This document shows positions 40,919-49,200 of a DNA stretch of 64,000 nucleotides, piece by piece. Under the pieces are notes generated by a model. That model saw only the letters and a list, made by a program, of their open reading frames with translations. It was not told where the DNA came from and made no database searches. The stretch's first letter is position 1. The number at the start of each line of letters is the position of its first letter. The stretch is from Alistipes communis (GTDB taxonomy: Bacteria > Bacteroidota > Bacteroidia > Bacteroidales > Rikenellaceae): contig NZ_AP019735.1 in the NCBI RefSeq assembly GCF_006542665.1, forward strand, positions 1,798,001-1,862,000, written 5' to 3'. The translations under genes and the position numbers were made by a program.

Positions 40919-41627
40919 GACACGAGATGTAATCATAGCGTGCGATTTCGCCAGTGCCGAGGCGACGTTCGCTTTTCTGGATAAGTTCGAGCAGGAGCCG
41001 CGCAAGCCGTTCCTGAAAATCGGCATGGAGCTTTACTATGCCGAAGGGCCGTCGATCGTGCGCGAGATCAAGCGCCGCGGTCACCGGATCTTCCTCGATT
41101 TGAAACTGCACGACATTCCCAACACGGTGCGCAAGGCGATGGCCGTGCTGTCGAAGCTGGATGTGGATATGTGCAACGTCCATGCGGCCGGTACGATCGA
41201 CATGATGCGTGCGGCCGTCGAGGGACTGACGCGGCCCGACGGTACACGGCCGTTGCTCATCGCCGTGACACAGCTCACCTCGACGAGCGAGGAGCGGATG
41301 CGCGGCGAACTGCTGATCGACGCGCCGATCGACGAAGTGATCGTCCGCTATGCCCGCAATGCCCGCGAGGCGGGGTTGGACGGCGTGGTCTGCTCGCCGC
41401 TCGAAGCAGGCATGGTCAAGCAGGCGTGCGGTGCGGAGTTTCTGACCGTCACGCCCGGCGTGCGCTTCGCCGACGGCGACATGGGCGACCAGGTGCGTGT
41501 CACTACGCCGGCGCGTGCCCGCGAGATCGGCTCCGACTTCATCGTCGTGGGGCGTCCCGTCACGGCGGCGTCCGATCCTGTGGCGGCCTATCGCCGCTGC
41601 GTGGCTGAATTCGTCGGTGCGGAATGA
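40914..41627 (+). CDS. pyrF: orotidine-5'-phosphate decarboxylase
   Basis: Last step of UMP synthesis. The 237-aa barrel has IIACDFASAEATF, FLKIGMELYYAEG, the active-site tetrad motif FLDLKLHDIPNTVRKA, VCSPLEAGMVKQ, VTPGVRFADGDMGDQ and the phosphate site FIVVGRPVTAASDP; this is the bacterial group I type. The start (MLTRDVIIACD) falls inside the third copy of the upstream repeat, so initiation may be influenced by the repeats. Confidence 0.96.
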   Translation: MLTRDVIIACDFASAEATFAFLDKFEQEPRKPFLKIGMELYYAEGPSIVREIKRRGHRIFLDLKLHDIPNTVRKAMAVLSKLDVDMCNVHAAGTIDMMRAAVEGLTRPDGTRPLLIAVTQLTSTSEERMRGELLIDAPIDEVIVRYARNAREAGLDGVVCSPLEAGMVKQACGAEFLTVTPGVRFADGDMGDQVRVTTPARAREIGSDFIVVGRPVTAASDPVAAYRRCVAEFVGAE

Positions 41628-41682
41628 AATATGCGGGATGCGGGACGACGACGGCGTTTCCCATCCGAAAAATAGACGAGTC

Positions 41683-41943
41683 ATGAAACCGGTGAAACTT
41701 TTCTACCTGAAAAACTGTCCCTTCTGCCGCAAGGCGCTGCGTTACATCGACGAGGCCAAGGCCGCCCATCCCGAGCTGGCGGCCGTCGGCATCGAACTGA
41801 TCGAGGAGTCGGAGCAGCCCGCCGTGGCCGACGGCTACGACTACTATTACGTTCCGACCTTTTATGTGGACGGCGTGAAGGTGCACGAGGGCGGGATCTA
41901 TCCCGACGAGGTGGAGGCGATTTTGCGCAAGGCAATGAAATGA
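41683..41943 (+). CDS. glutaredoxin/thioredoxin-like small protein
   Basis: An 86-aa thioredoxin-fold protein: MKPVKLFYLKNCPFC with the redox pair C12-x-x-C15, a charged helix, and the cis-Pro loop YVPTFYVDGVKVHEGG. It could reduce disulfides or deliver electrons to a cytoplasmic partner. It lies 55 bp after pyrF and 1 bp before the GNAT-PyrE gene, so it is part of the pyrimidine operon; a direct role there is not known to me. The chosen ATG is the only one giving a complete fold. Confidence 0.85.
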   Translation: MKPVKLFYLKNCPFCRKALRYIDEAKAAHPELAAVGIELIEESEQPAVADGYDYYYVPTFYVDGVKVHEGGIYPDEVEAILRKAMK

Positions 41944-41944
41944 T

Positions 41945-43051
41945 ATGAAGCCCGTGTTTTTTTCCGCACCCGAGCGCTGCGTGTCGCGCGACGATGCGCT
42001 CGTCGGCCGGCTCGTGGAGCTGTGGGAGGCGTCGGTGCGCGCCACGCATGACTTTCTGAGTGAGGAGGATATTCGCGGCATCCGCACCTATGTCCCCGAC
42101 GCCCTGCGTTCGATAGCCGATCTGCGGATCGTGCGCGATGCGGAGGAAGTTCCGGTCGCCTTCATGGGGTGTGACGGCCGGCGGTTGGAGATGCTCTTCG
42201 TCGATCCCGCCTGTCGGGGTGCGGGTGTCGGCACCGTGCTGGTGCGCGAGGCTTTCGCCGCGGGGGTGACGGAGGTCGTGGTCAACGAGCAGAACCCCTC
42301 GGCGCGCGGGTTCTACGAACACGTGGGGTTCGCCGTGTGCGGCCGCAGCGAGCGCGACGAACAGGGCGGTCCCTTTCCGATACTGTATATGAAATTGAAC
42401 GATAACAACAAACCGAACATGGAGAAAGCCATAGCAAAAGACCTGCTCTCGATCGGCGCGGTATTCCTGCGTCCAGAGCAGCCGTTCACCTGGGCGAGCG
42501 GTATCAAAAGCCCGATTTATTGCGACAACCGTCTGACGCTGACGGCCCCCGAGGTGCGCAAGCACGTAGAGGCGGGATTGGCCGAGATCGTCCGCACGAA
42601 ATTCCCCGAAGCCGAAGTGCTGATGGGAACCTCGACGGCCGGTATCGCCCATGCGGCCATCACGGCCACGATCCTCGATCTGCCGATGGGGTACGTGCGC
42701 AGCGGCGCGAAGGATCACGGCCGCGGCAACCGCATCGAGGGTCGGCTCGAAAAAGGGCAGAAGGTCGTGGTGATCGAAGACCTGATCTCGACGGCGGGAA
42801 GCTGCATCGAGGTGGTCGAGGCGCTGCGCGAAGCGGGCGCCGAGGTGCTGGGCGTGGCGTCGATCTTCACCTACGGGATGCAGAAGGGGCTCGATCGGCT
42901 GGCGGCGGCCGGAGTCGTGAACTACTCGCTGTCGAACCTCGACGTGCTCGCGGAGGTGGCGGCCGAGGAGGGATATATCCGTCCCGAGGACAAGGCGCGC
43001 CTGATCGCCTTCCGCAACAATCCGTCGGACGAAAGCTGGATCAACAAATAA
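41945..43051 (+). CDS. pyrE: GNAT acetyltransferase fused to orotate phosphoribosyltransferase
   Basis: One uninterrupted 368-codon frame. Residues 1-151 are a GNAT acetyltransferase (acetyl-CoA loop LFVDPACRGAGVGTVLV near 85-100, NEQNPSARGFYEHVGF). Residues 159-368 are PyrE, which adds PRPP to orotate: GAVFLRPEQPFTWASGIKSP, and the PRPP loop VVVIEDLISTAGS at 274-286. Only a seven-residue linker NDNNKPN, 21 bp long, separates the parts, and it ends at an ATG (42419-42421) that would be a normal pyrE start. So PyrE may be made both as a fusion and alone. Follows the glutaredoxin-like gene by 1 bp and precedes pyrB by 13 bp. Substrate of the GNAT part unknown. Confidence 0.9.
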   Translation: MKPVFFSAPERCVSRDDALVGRLVELWEASVRATHDFLSEEDIRGIRTYVPDALRSIADLRIVRDAEEVPVAFMGCDGRRLEMLFVDPACRGAGVGTVLVREAFAAGVTEVVVNEQNPSARGFYEHVGFAVCGRSERDEQGGPFPILYMKLNDNNKPNMEKAIAKDLLSIGAVFLRPEQPFTWASGIKSPIYCDNRLTLTAPEVRKHVEAGLAEIVRTKFPEAEVLMGTSTAGIAHAAITATILDLPMGYVRSGAKDHGRGNRIEGRLEKGQKVVVIEDLISTAGSCIEVVEALREAGAEVLGVASIFTYGMQKGLDRLAAAGVVNYSLSNLDVLAEVAAEEGYIRPEDKARLIAFRNNPSDESWINK

Positions 43052-43064
43052 TTCGAAGAGAGTT

Positions 43065-44156
43065 ATGCGTCATTTGATCGAGCCTACCGATCTGTCGGTG
43101 GACGAAACCGAGCGGATCATCGACCTTGCGCTGGACATCATCGCCCATCGCGAAAAGTACAGCGAGGCCTGCAAGGGCCGCAAGCTGGCGACGCTCTTCT
43201 ACGAACCCTCCACCCGCACGCGGCTGAGTTTCACGTCGGCCATGATGGAGCTGGGCGGCAACGTCATCGGTTTTTCGGACGCCGCGTCGTCGTCGGTGTC
43301 GAAGGGCGAAACGGTGGCCGACACGGTGCGCGTGATCGCCTGCTTCGCCGACATCATCGCCATGCGCCATTTCAAGGAGGGGGCGCCGCTCGTGGCGTCG
43401 CAGTACGCCGGCATCCCGGTCATCAACGCCGGCGACGGCAGCCATGCGCATCCCACGCAGACGCTTACCGACCTGCTGACGATCAAGCGCGAACTGGGAC
43501 GGTTGGACGACCTCACGATCGGCTTCTGCGGCGACCTGAAATTCGGCCGTACGGTGCACTCGCTCATCAAGGCGCTGTCGCGCCGCACGGGGATCAAGGT
43601 GATCCTGATCGCGCCCGAAGAGCTGCGCCTGCCCGACTACATCCGGCACGAGGTGTGCGACAAATACGGCGTGCCGACCGTCGAAGTGCGCACCATGGAG
43701 GAGGTGATGCCCGAATTGGATATCCTTTACATGACCCGCGTGCAGAAGGAGCGTTTTCTGGACGAGGAGGAGTTCGAGCGGGTAAAGGACAGTTTCGTGC
43801 TGACGCCCGAGAAACTTGAAACGGCCAAGAAGGAGATGGTCGTCCTGCATCCGCTGCCGCGCGTCAACGAGATCACGCGCGCGGTGGACAACGACCCCCG
43901 CGCCGCCTATTTCCGGCAGGTCGAGAACGGCAAGTTCGTCCGCATGGCGCTGATCTATACGCTGCTGCAATGGGCGGGCGAACGGAAAGCGGCCCCTACG
44001 CCGCATCTGACCGAAGCATACGACGTCAATCGCCTGCGCTGCCAGAACCGCCGCTGCATCTCGGCCACCGAAGACGTCGACCAGCTCTTCCATGAGATCG
44101 ACGGCGAACCGGGCAGTTACCGTTGCGCCTACTGCGAGGCGAAGCTGCGCGAATAA
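43065..44156 (+). CDS. pyrB: aspartate carbamoyltransferase with C-terminal PyrI-like zinc domain
   Basis: Second step of UMP synthesis. Residues 1-308 are the catalytic subunit: FYEPSTRTRLSF (carbamoyl-phosphate site, STRTR 49-53), SHAHPTQTLTDLLTI, DILYMTRVQKERF and VLHPLPRVNEI. After residue 310 the chain continues for about 50 residues with C326-x4-C331 and C354-x2-C357 (CQNRRCISATEDVD, CAYCEAKL). This is the zinc domain of PyrI, with the same Cys spacing and the NxxCIS signature. The nucleotide-binding allosteric domain of PyrI is missing and no pyrI follows. The enzyme may thus keep the zinc contact without CTP/ATP control. Confidence 0.93.
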   Translation: MRHLIEPTDLSVDETERIIDLALDIIAHREKYSEACKGRKLATLFYEPSTRTRLSFTSAMMELGGNVIGFSDAASSSVSKGETVADTVRVIACFADIIAMRHFKEGAPLVASQYAGIPVINAGDGSHAHPTQTLTDLLTIKRELGRLDDLTIGFCGDLKFGRTVHSLIKALSRRTGIKVILIAPEELRLPDYIRHEVCDKYGVPTVEVRTMEEVMPELDILYMTRVQKERFLDEEEFERVKDSFVLTPEKLETAKKEMVVLHPLPRVNEITRAVDNDPRAAYFRQVENGKFVRMALIYTLLQWAGERKAAPTPHLTEAYDVNRLRCQNRRCISATEDVDQLFHEIDGEPGSYRCAYCEAKLRE

Positions 44157-44284
44157 CGGCGGCAGAGCCGCTTCCGGAATCGGTCGCGGCCGACCGGAAG
44201 AGGGGCGTTCCGTGCGTTGGAATGTTGATAAGATTGTTTATAATTTTATTTATTATAAGCTTCGGTTTTCCGTGAAAAAGGAGC

Positions 44285-44292
44285 TATCTTTG
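44285..44292 (+). promoter_or_regulatory. -7 box of the pur operon promoter
   Basis: TATCTTTG, exact match, in an AT-rich stretch 129 bp after pyrB. It would give a leader of about 335 nt before purE. Confidence 0.6.
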
Positions 44293-44320
44293 TGTCGTCG
44301 ATAAGAAGAAACCGCACGCC

Positions 44321-44401
44321 ATGTACGCTTTTTGGTTACAGCAGAATCAGAAAGGACGATACTCGAAAGGGTACGTACATCGTTCGTGTGCTCGGAACTG
44401 A
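44321..44401 (+). CDS. possible leader peptide of the pur operon
   Basis: A 26-codon frame (MYAFWLQQNQKGRYSKGYVH, then RSCARN) begins about 25 nt after the predicted transcription start and ends 9 bp before a terminator hairpin. It has three Gln codons in four positions (QQNQ); glutamine is the nitrogen donor for PurF and PurL in this operon. Position and content suggest an attenuation peptide, but short frames occur by chance and no ribosome site is evident. Confidence 0.3.
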   Translation: MYAFWLQQNQKGRYSKGYVHRSCARN

Positions 44402-44410
44402 TGGAGAAAA

Positions 44411-44450
44411 AACCGCCGTGACGTATCGTGTCGCGGCGGTTCTTCTTTTC
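44411..44450 (+). terminator. attenuator-like terminator in the purE leader
   Basis: 12-bp stem AACCGCCGTGAC/GTCGCGGCGGTT (one G-U), 7-nt loop, then TTCTTCTTTT. It lies 185 bp before purE and 112 bp after the predicted start of transcription, so it would cut the transcript before the coding region. It is too far from pyrB to be only its terminator if the promoter at 44285 is real, but it could serve both. Confidence 0.6.
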
Positions 44451-44634
44451 GGCGACGGAGCCTCTGCCGGGGTGATACGGAAGGAGTTGAGGCGGTTCGG
44501 GCGCGTGCAGGAGCGGTTCCGGGATGCGCTTCGCCGGAGAAGAGTACGCGCCGGTCGCATCCGGTGGAAAGCGGATATCGAACGTAACGGGAGCATCCGT
44601 CCGACGGGGCGGGCCCGCAAAGAAAATTTCTGAT

Positions 44635-45108
44635 ATGAGTGCGAAAGTAGGAGTCATCATGGGGTCGGCCAGCGACTGGGAGGTCATGGCCGCCGCCGCC
44701 GAGACGCTCGAAGCGTTCGGCATCCCCTATGAGAAGCGGGTCGTAAGCGCCCACCGTACCCCCGACCTGTTGGTCGAGTACGCCAAGACGGCGCGCGGGC
44801 GCGGCATCGAGGTCATCATCGCCGGTGCCGGCGGGGCGGCCCATCTGCCGGGCATGGTGGCCAGCATGACGCCGCTGCCCGTGGTGGGCGTGCCGGTCAA
44901 GTCGCGTGCGCTCAACGGGCTGGACTCGTTGCTGTCGATCGTTCAGATGCCGGCCGGCGTGCCGGTGGCGACGGTGGCGATCAACGGAGCGAAGAACGCC
45001 GCGCTGATCGCCGTGTCGATCTTGGCCTTGTCCGACGGGGAGGTGGCCGCACGGCTCGATGCGTTCCGGACGCGGCAGACGGCCGACGTGTTGAAAGCGG
45101 AGTTGTAG
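44635..45108 (+). CDS. purE: N5-carboxyaminoimidazole ribonucleotide mutase
   Basis: Moves the carboxyl group of N5-CAIR to give CAIR. The 157-aa protein has the class I PurE signature: VGVIMGSASDWEVM, KRVVSAHRTPD (catalytic His), IIAGAGGAAHLPGMVAS and GLDSLLSIVQMPAGVPVATV. It begins 185 bp after the leader terminator and is followed by purK after 1 bp, the usual pairing. Confidence 0.97.
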   Translation: MSAKVGVIMGSASDWEVMAAAAETLEAFGIPYEKRVVSAHRTPDLLVEYAKTARGRGIEVIIAGAGGAAHLPGMVASMTPLPVVGVPVKSRALNGLDSLLSIVQMPAGVPVATVAINGAKNAALIAVSILALSDGEVAARLDAFRTRQTADVLKAEL

Positions 45109-45109
45109 G

Positions 45110-46213
45110 ATGGGTGCGGCGATGAAGACGATCGGTGTGATCGGCGCGGGTCAGCTGGGGCTGATGCTCGCCGAGGAGGCGCACAAGTTGGGGGCGCGGG
45201 TGGTGACGCTCGATCCTGCGGCCGATGCTCCCGCCGCACGTGTGGCCGACGGGCATATCGTGGCGGCCTACGACGACGGGGCGGCGCTCGAAGAGCTGTG
45301 CCGCCGCAGCGACGTGGTGACCTATGAATTCGAAAACGTCCCGGGCGAAGTGCTCATTCCGCTCGTGGAGCGATACAATATTCCGCAGGGCTTCCAGCCC
45401 CTCTACGACTCGCAGGATCGCCTGCGCGAGAAGCGCAACGCCGTCGCGCACGGCCTGCGCACGCCGCGTTTCGCGCCGGCCGACGACCGCCCGTCGCTCG
45501 AAGCGGCCGTCCGCGAGGCGGGCGGCTTCCCCTGCGTCTTCAAGACCCGCACGCTGGGCTACGACGGCCACGGGCAGGTCGTGCTGCGTTCGGAGGAGGA
45601 TATGGCGAAGGTCGAACCCTATTTCGGCCGGCCGGGTATCGTCGAGGAGTTCGTAGCCTTCGATTTCGAGGCGAGCGCCATCGTGGTCGGCGACGGCCGC
45701 GAGACGGTCTGCTTTCCCGTGGGGCGCAACGTCCACCGCGACGGGATTCTGGATCTGTCGGTCGTGCCGGCGGAGATTCCGGACGCGCTGCGCGACAGGA
45801 TCGTGAGCGAGAGCCGGCGTTTCATGCAGGAGTGCGGTTATCGGGGCATCCTTGCGATCGAGTATTTCGTCAAGGGCGACGAGATCTATTTCAACGAAAT
45901 GGCGCCGCGCCCGCACAACAGCGGGCACTGGACGATCGAGGGATGCACGACCAACCAGTTCCGCGAACTGGCGCGCTACCTGCTGGGGATGCCGTTGGAA
46001 GAGCCGCGGTTGGTGGCTCCCACGGTGATGAAGAATATCCTGGGGCGCGATTTGGCCGCCGCCGAGGCGATCGCCCGGGAGGGGCGGGCGGATGTCCACG
46101 TCCATCTCTACGGCAAACGCGAGAGCCGCCCCCTGCGTAAAATGGGGCATATCACCTTCGTGGGCCTGAGCGGCGGGCAGTTCGCCGCCGAGTGGGCCGC
46201 GCGATTCGAATGA
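45110..46213 (+). CDS. purK: 5-(carboxyamino)imidazole ribonucleotide synthase
   Basis: ATP-grasp enzyme that makes N5-CAIR from AIR, ATP and bicarbonate. The 367-aa protein has IGVIGAGQLGLMLAEEAHKL, VTYEFENVP, FPCVFKTRTLGYDGHGQ (ATP-grasp loop), VEEFVAFDFEASAI and EMAPRPHNSGHWTIEGC. Start is GTAGGATGGG; an ATG four codons on (45122) is also possible. Acts directly before PurE, its neighbour. Confidence 0.96.
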   Translation: MGAAMKTIGVIGAGQLGLMLAEEAHKLGARVVTLDPAADAPAARVADGHIVAAYDDGAALEELCRRSDVVTYEFENVPGEVLIPLVERYNIPQGFQPLYDSQDRLREKRNAVAHGLRTPRFAPADDRPSLEAAVREAGGFPCVFKTRTLGYDGHGQVVLRSEEDMAKVEPYFGRPGIVEEFVAFDFEASAIVVGDGRETVCFPVGRNVHRDGILDLSVVPAEIPDALRDRIVSESRRFMQECGYRGILAIEYFVKGDEIYFNEMAPRPHNSGHWTIEGCTTNQFRELARYLLGMPLEEPRLVAPTVMKNILGRDLAAAEAIAREGRADVHVHLYGKRESRPLRKMGHITFVGLSGGQFAAEWAARFE

Positions 46214-46271
46214 CCGGCGGAGCCGTCGGGCCGCCGCAGCGGAATAAAGAGAAAAAAGAGAACTGAACGAT

Positions 46272-49200
46272 ATGAAGAACTACCGTATTTTCGTCGAGAA
46301 ACGCCCCGGATTTCGGGTCGAGGCCGAGAGCCTGCAACACGATTTGAACGAGAACCTCGGATTGCACCTCTCGCAGTTGCGTCTGCTGAACGTCTACGAC
46401 CTGTTCGGCTTCACGCCCGAACTGCTCGAAGCGAGCCGTTACAGGGTGTTCGGCGAGGTGCAGACCGACGAGGTGACCGACGCCTGCGACCTCGAAGGGA
46501 GGAAATTCCTGGCGGTGGAGTATCTGCCGGGACAGTTCGATCAGCGCGCTGCGTCGGCCGTCGACTGCGTGCGGCTGATCGATCCCGAAGCCGAGGTGCG
46601 CATCCGCTCGTCGCGGCTGCTGTTGCTGGATGCAGCGACGACCGACGAGGAGCTGGCGCGCGTGCGCAAATACTACATCAACGCCGTCGAGTCGCGCGAG
46701 AAGGATCTCTCGGTGTTGAGCGACATGGAGCAGGCCGAGGTGAAGCCCGTGGAGGTGCTCGCGGGACTGCGCGAGCTGACCGACGGCGAACTGGCTCCCT
46801 ATTGCGCGAAGATGGGGCTGGCGATGAACGCCGACGACCTGCGCGAGGTGGTGAACTATTTCCGGGCCGAGGGGCGCGATCCCTACGAGACGGAATTGCG
46901 GATTTTGGATACCTATTGGAGCGACCATTGCCGCCATACGACCTTTACGACGGTGCTGACCTCGATTCGGGTCGACGAGTCGTTCATGCGAGCCGAGTTG
47001 GAGGAGTCGTTGGAGCTGTATCATAAGATCCGCCGCGAACTGGGCCGCGACGAAAAACCCCTCTGCCTGATGGATCTGGCCACGATCGGCGCCCGTTACC
47101 TGCGCAAAATCGGCAAGCTGGACGATCTGGAAGTGAGCGAGGAGAACAACGCCTGCTCGATCTTCGTCGACGTCGACGTGGACGGGCAGCCCGAAAAGTG
47201 GCTGTTGCAGTTCAAGAACGAGACGCACAACCATCCCACCGAGATCGAACCCTTCGGCGGCGCTTCGACCTGTCTGGGCGGTGCGATCCGCGACCCGCTG
47301 TCGGGGCGCAGCTACGTCTACCAGGCCATGCGTGTGACGGGTGCGGGCGATATCTATCAGCCCGTCGGCGAGACGCTCGCCGGCAAACTGCCCCAGCGGG
47401 TCATCAGCCGCAAGGCTGCGGCCGGTTATTCGAGCTACGGCAACCAGATCGGTCTGGCCACGACCCACGTGCGCGAAATCTATCATCCCGACTACGTGGC
47501 CAAGCGGTTGGAGGTGGGAGCCGTGGTGGGAGCCGTGAAGGCCGAAAACGTGCGGCGCGAAACGCCTGCCGCGGGCGACGTGGTGCTGCTGCTGGGCGGC
47601 CGCACGGGGCGCGACGGCATCGGCGGTGCGACGGGTTCGTCGAAGGAACACAATACCAAGTCGCTGGAAACCTGTTCGTCGGAGGTGCAGAAGGGCAACG
47701 CTCCGGAAGAGCGCAAACTGGAACGGCTGTTCCGCCGGCCGGAGGTGACGCGCCTTATCAAGAAGTCGAACGACTTCGGCGCCGGCGGCGTGTCGGTGGC
47801 CATCGGCGAGCTGACCGACGGTCTGGACATCTATCTGGACCGCGTACCGACCAAGTACGACGGCCTGAATGCGACGGAGCTGGCGATCAGCGAGTCGCAG
47901 GAGCGCATGGCCGTAGTGGTCGAACGGGCGGACATGGAACGGTTCATGGATTATTGCCGTGAAGAGAATATCGAGGTGACGCACGTGGCCGACGTTACGG
48001 ATACGCGCCGGATGCGCATGTACAACCGCGACCGGCTCGTGGTCGACCTCTCGCGCGAGTTCATCGACTCGGCGGGTGCGGCCCACTATGCCGAGGCCGA
48101 GATCGGCGCCGTCGAGGCGTGCGACCCCTTCGTGCGCAAGCCGCAGGGTGCGACGCTCGCCGAGCGCATGGAGGCCGACCTGGCGGACGACAACGTGGTG
48201 TCGCAGAAGGGCCTCGTCGAGATGTTCGACTCGACGATCGGCGCTTCGACCGTGCTGCTGCCCTTCGGCGGCCGCACGCAGGGCTCCGAGACGCAGGTCT
48301 CGGTGCAGAAACTCCCCGTCGACGGATACACCGAGACGGCGAGCATCATGGCCTACGGCTACAACCCCTTCCTTACGTCGTGGAGCCCCTATCACGGGGC
48401 GGCTTACGCCGTCGTCGAGGCCTGCGCCAAGGTGGTGGCCGCCGGTGCGGAGTTCGGGGGGATGCGTTTCTCCTATCAGGAATATTTCGAACGGATGCAC
48501 ACCGCCCGTTCGTGGGGCAAACCGCTGGCGGCGCTGCTGGGTGCGCTGCGGATGCAGGTCGAGCTGGGGCTGCCGTCGATCGGCGGCAAGGACTCGATGA
48601 GCGGCACCTTCCAGCAGATCAACGTGCCGCCCATGCTCATGGCCTTCGGCATTACGATCGTCGACGCGCGGCGCGTGATCTCGACCGATCTGAAAGAGGC
48701 GGGGCATACGCTCTACCTGCTCAAACATACGCCGAAGGCGAACCGTATGCCCGATACCGCGGCGCTCCGAACCTTGTGGAACTATGCTTCCGAGCGGATC
48801 GCCGCAGGTCGGATCGTGGCGGGCTATGCCGTCGGGTTCGGCGGTGTGGCCGAGGCGCTGGCGAAGATGGCTTTCGGCAACGGAATCGGCGCGGAGGTCG
48901 AGTTGCCGGAGGAGGCGCTGTTTGCCTACGACTACGGTTCGATCGTGGTGGAGAGCACCGTCGAACTCGATGCGCCCTTCGCCGTGCGGCTGGGCCGGAC
49001 GACGGCCGACGAAGCGTTGACCGTCAACGGCGAGCGGATGCCGCTCGACGCGCTGCGCCGCGCCAACAGCGAGCGCTTCGCTCGAATCTATCCCGACCGC
49101 GGCGCGAACCGCGGGACGGTCATGGAGAGCACACCCGCACCTCGCACGTTCGTCTACGGGGGCGAGGCGGTGGAGCACCCCGTGGCCTACCTGCCCGTCT

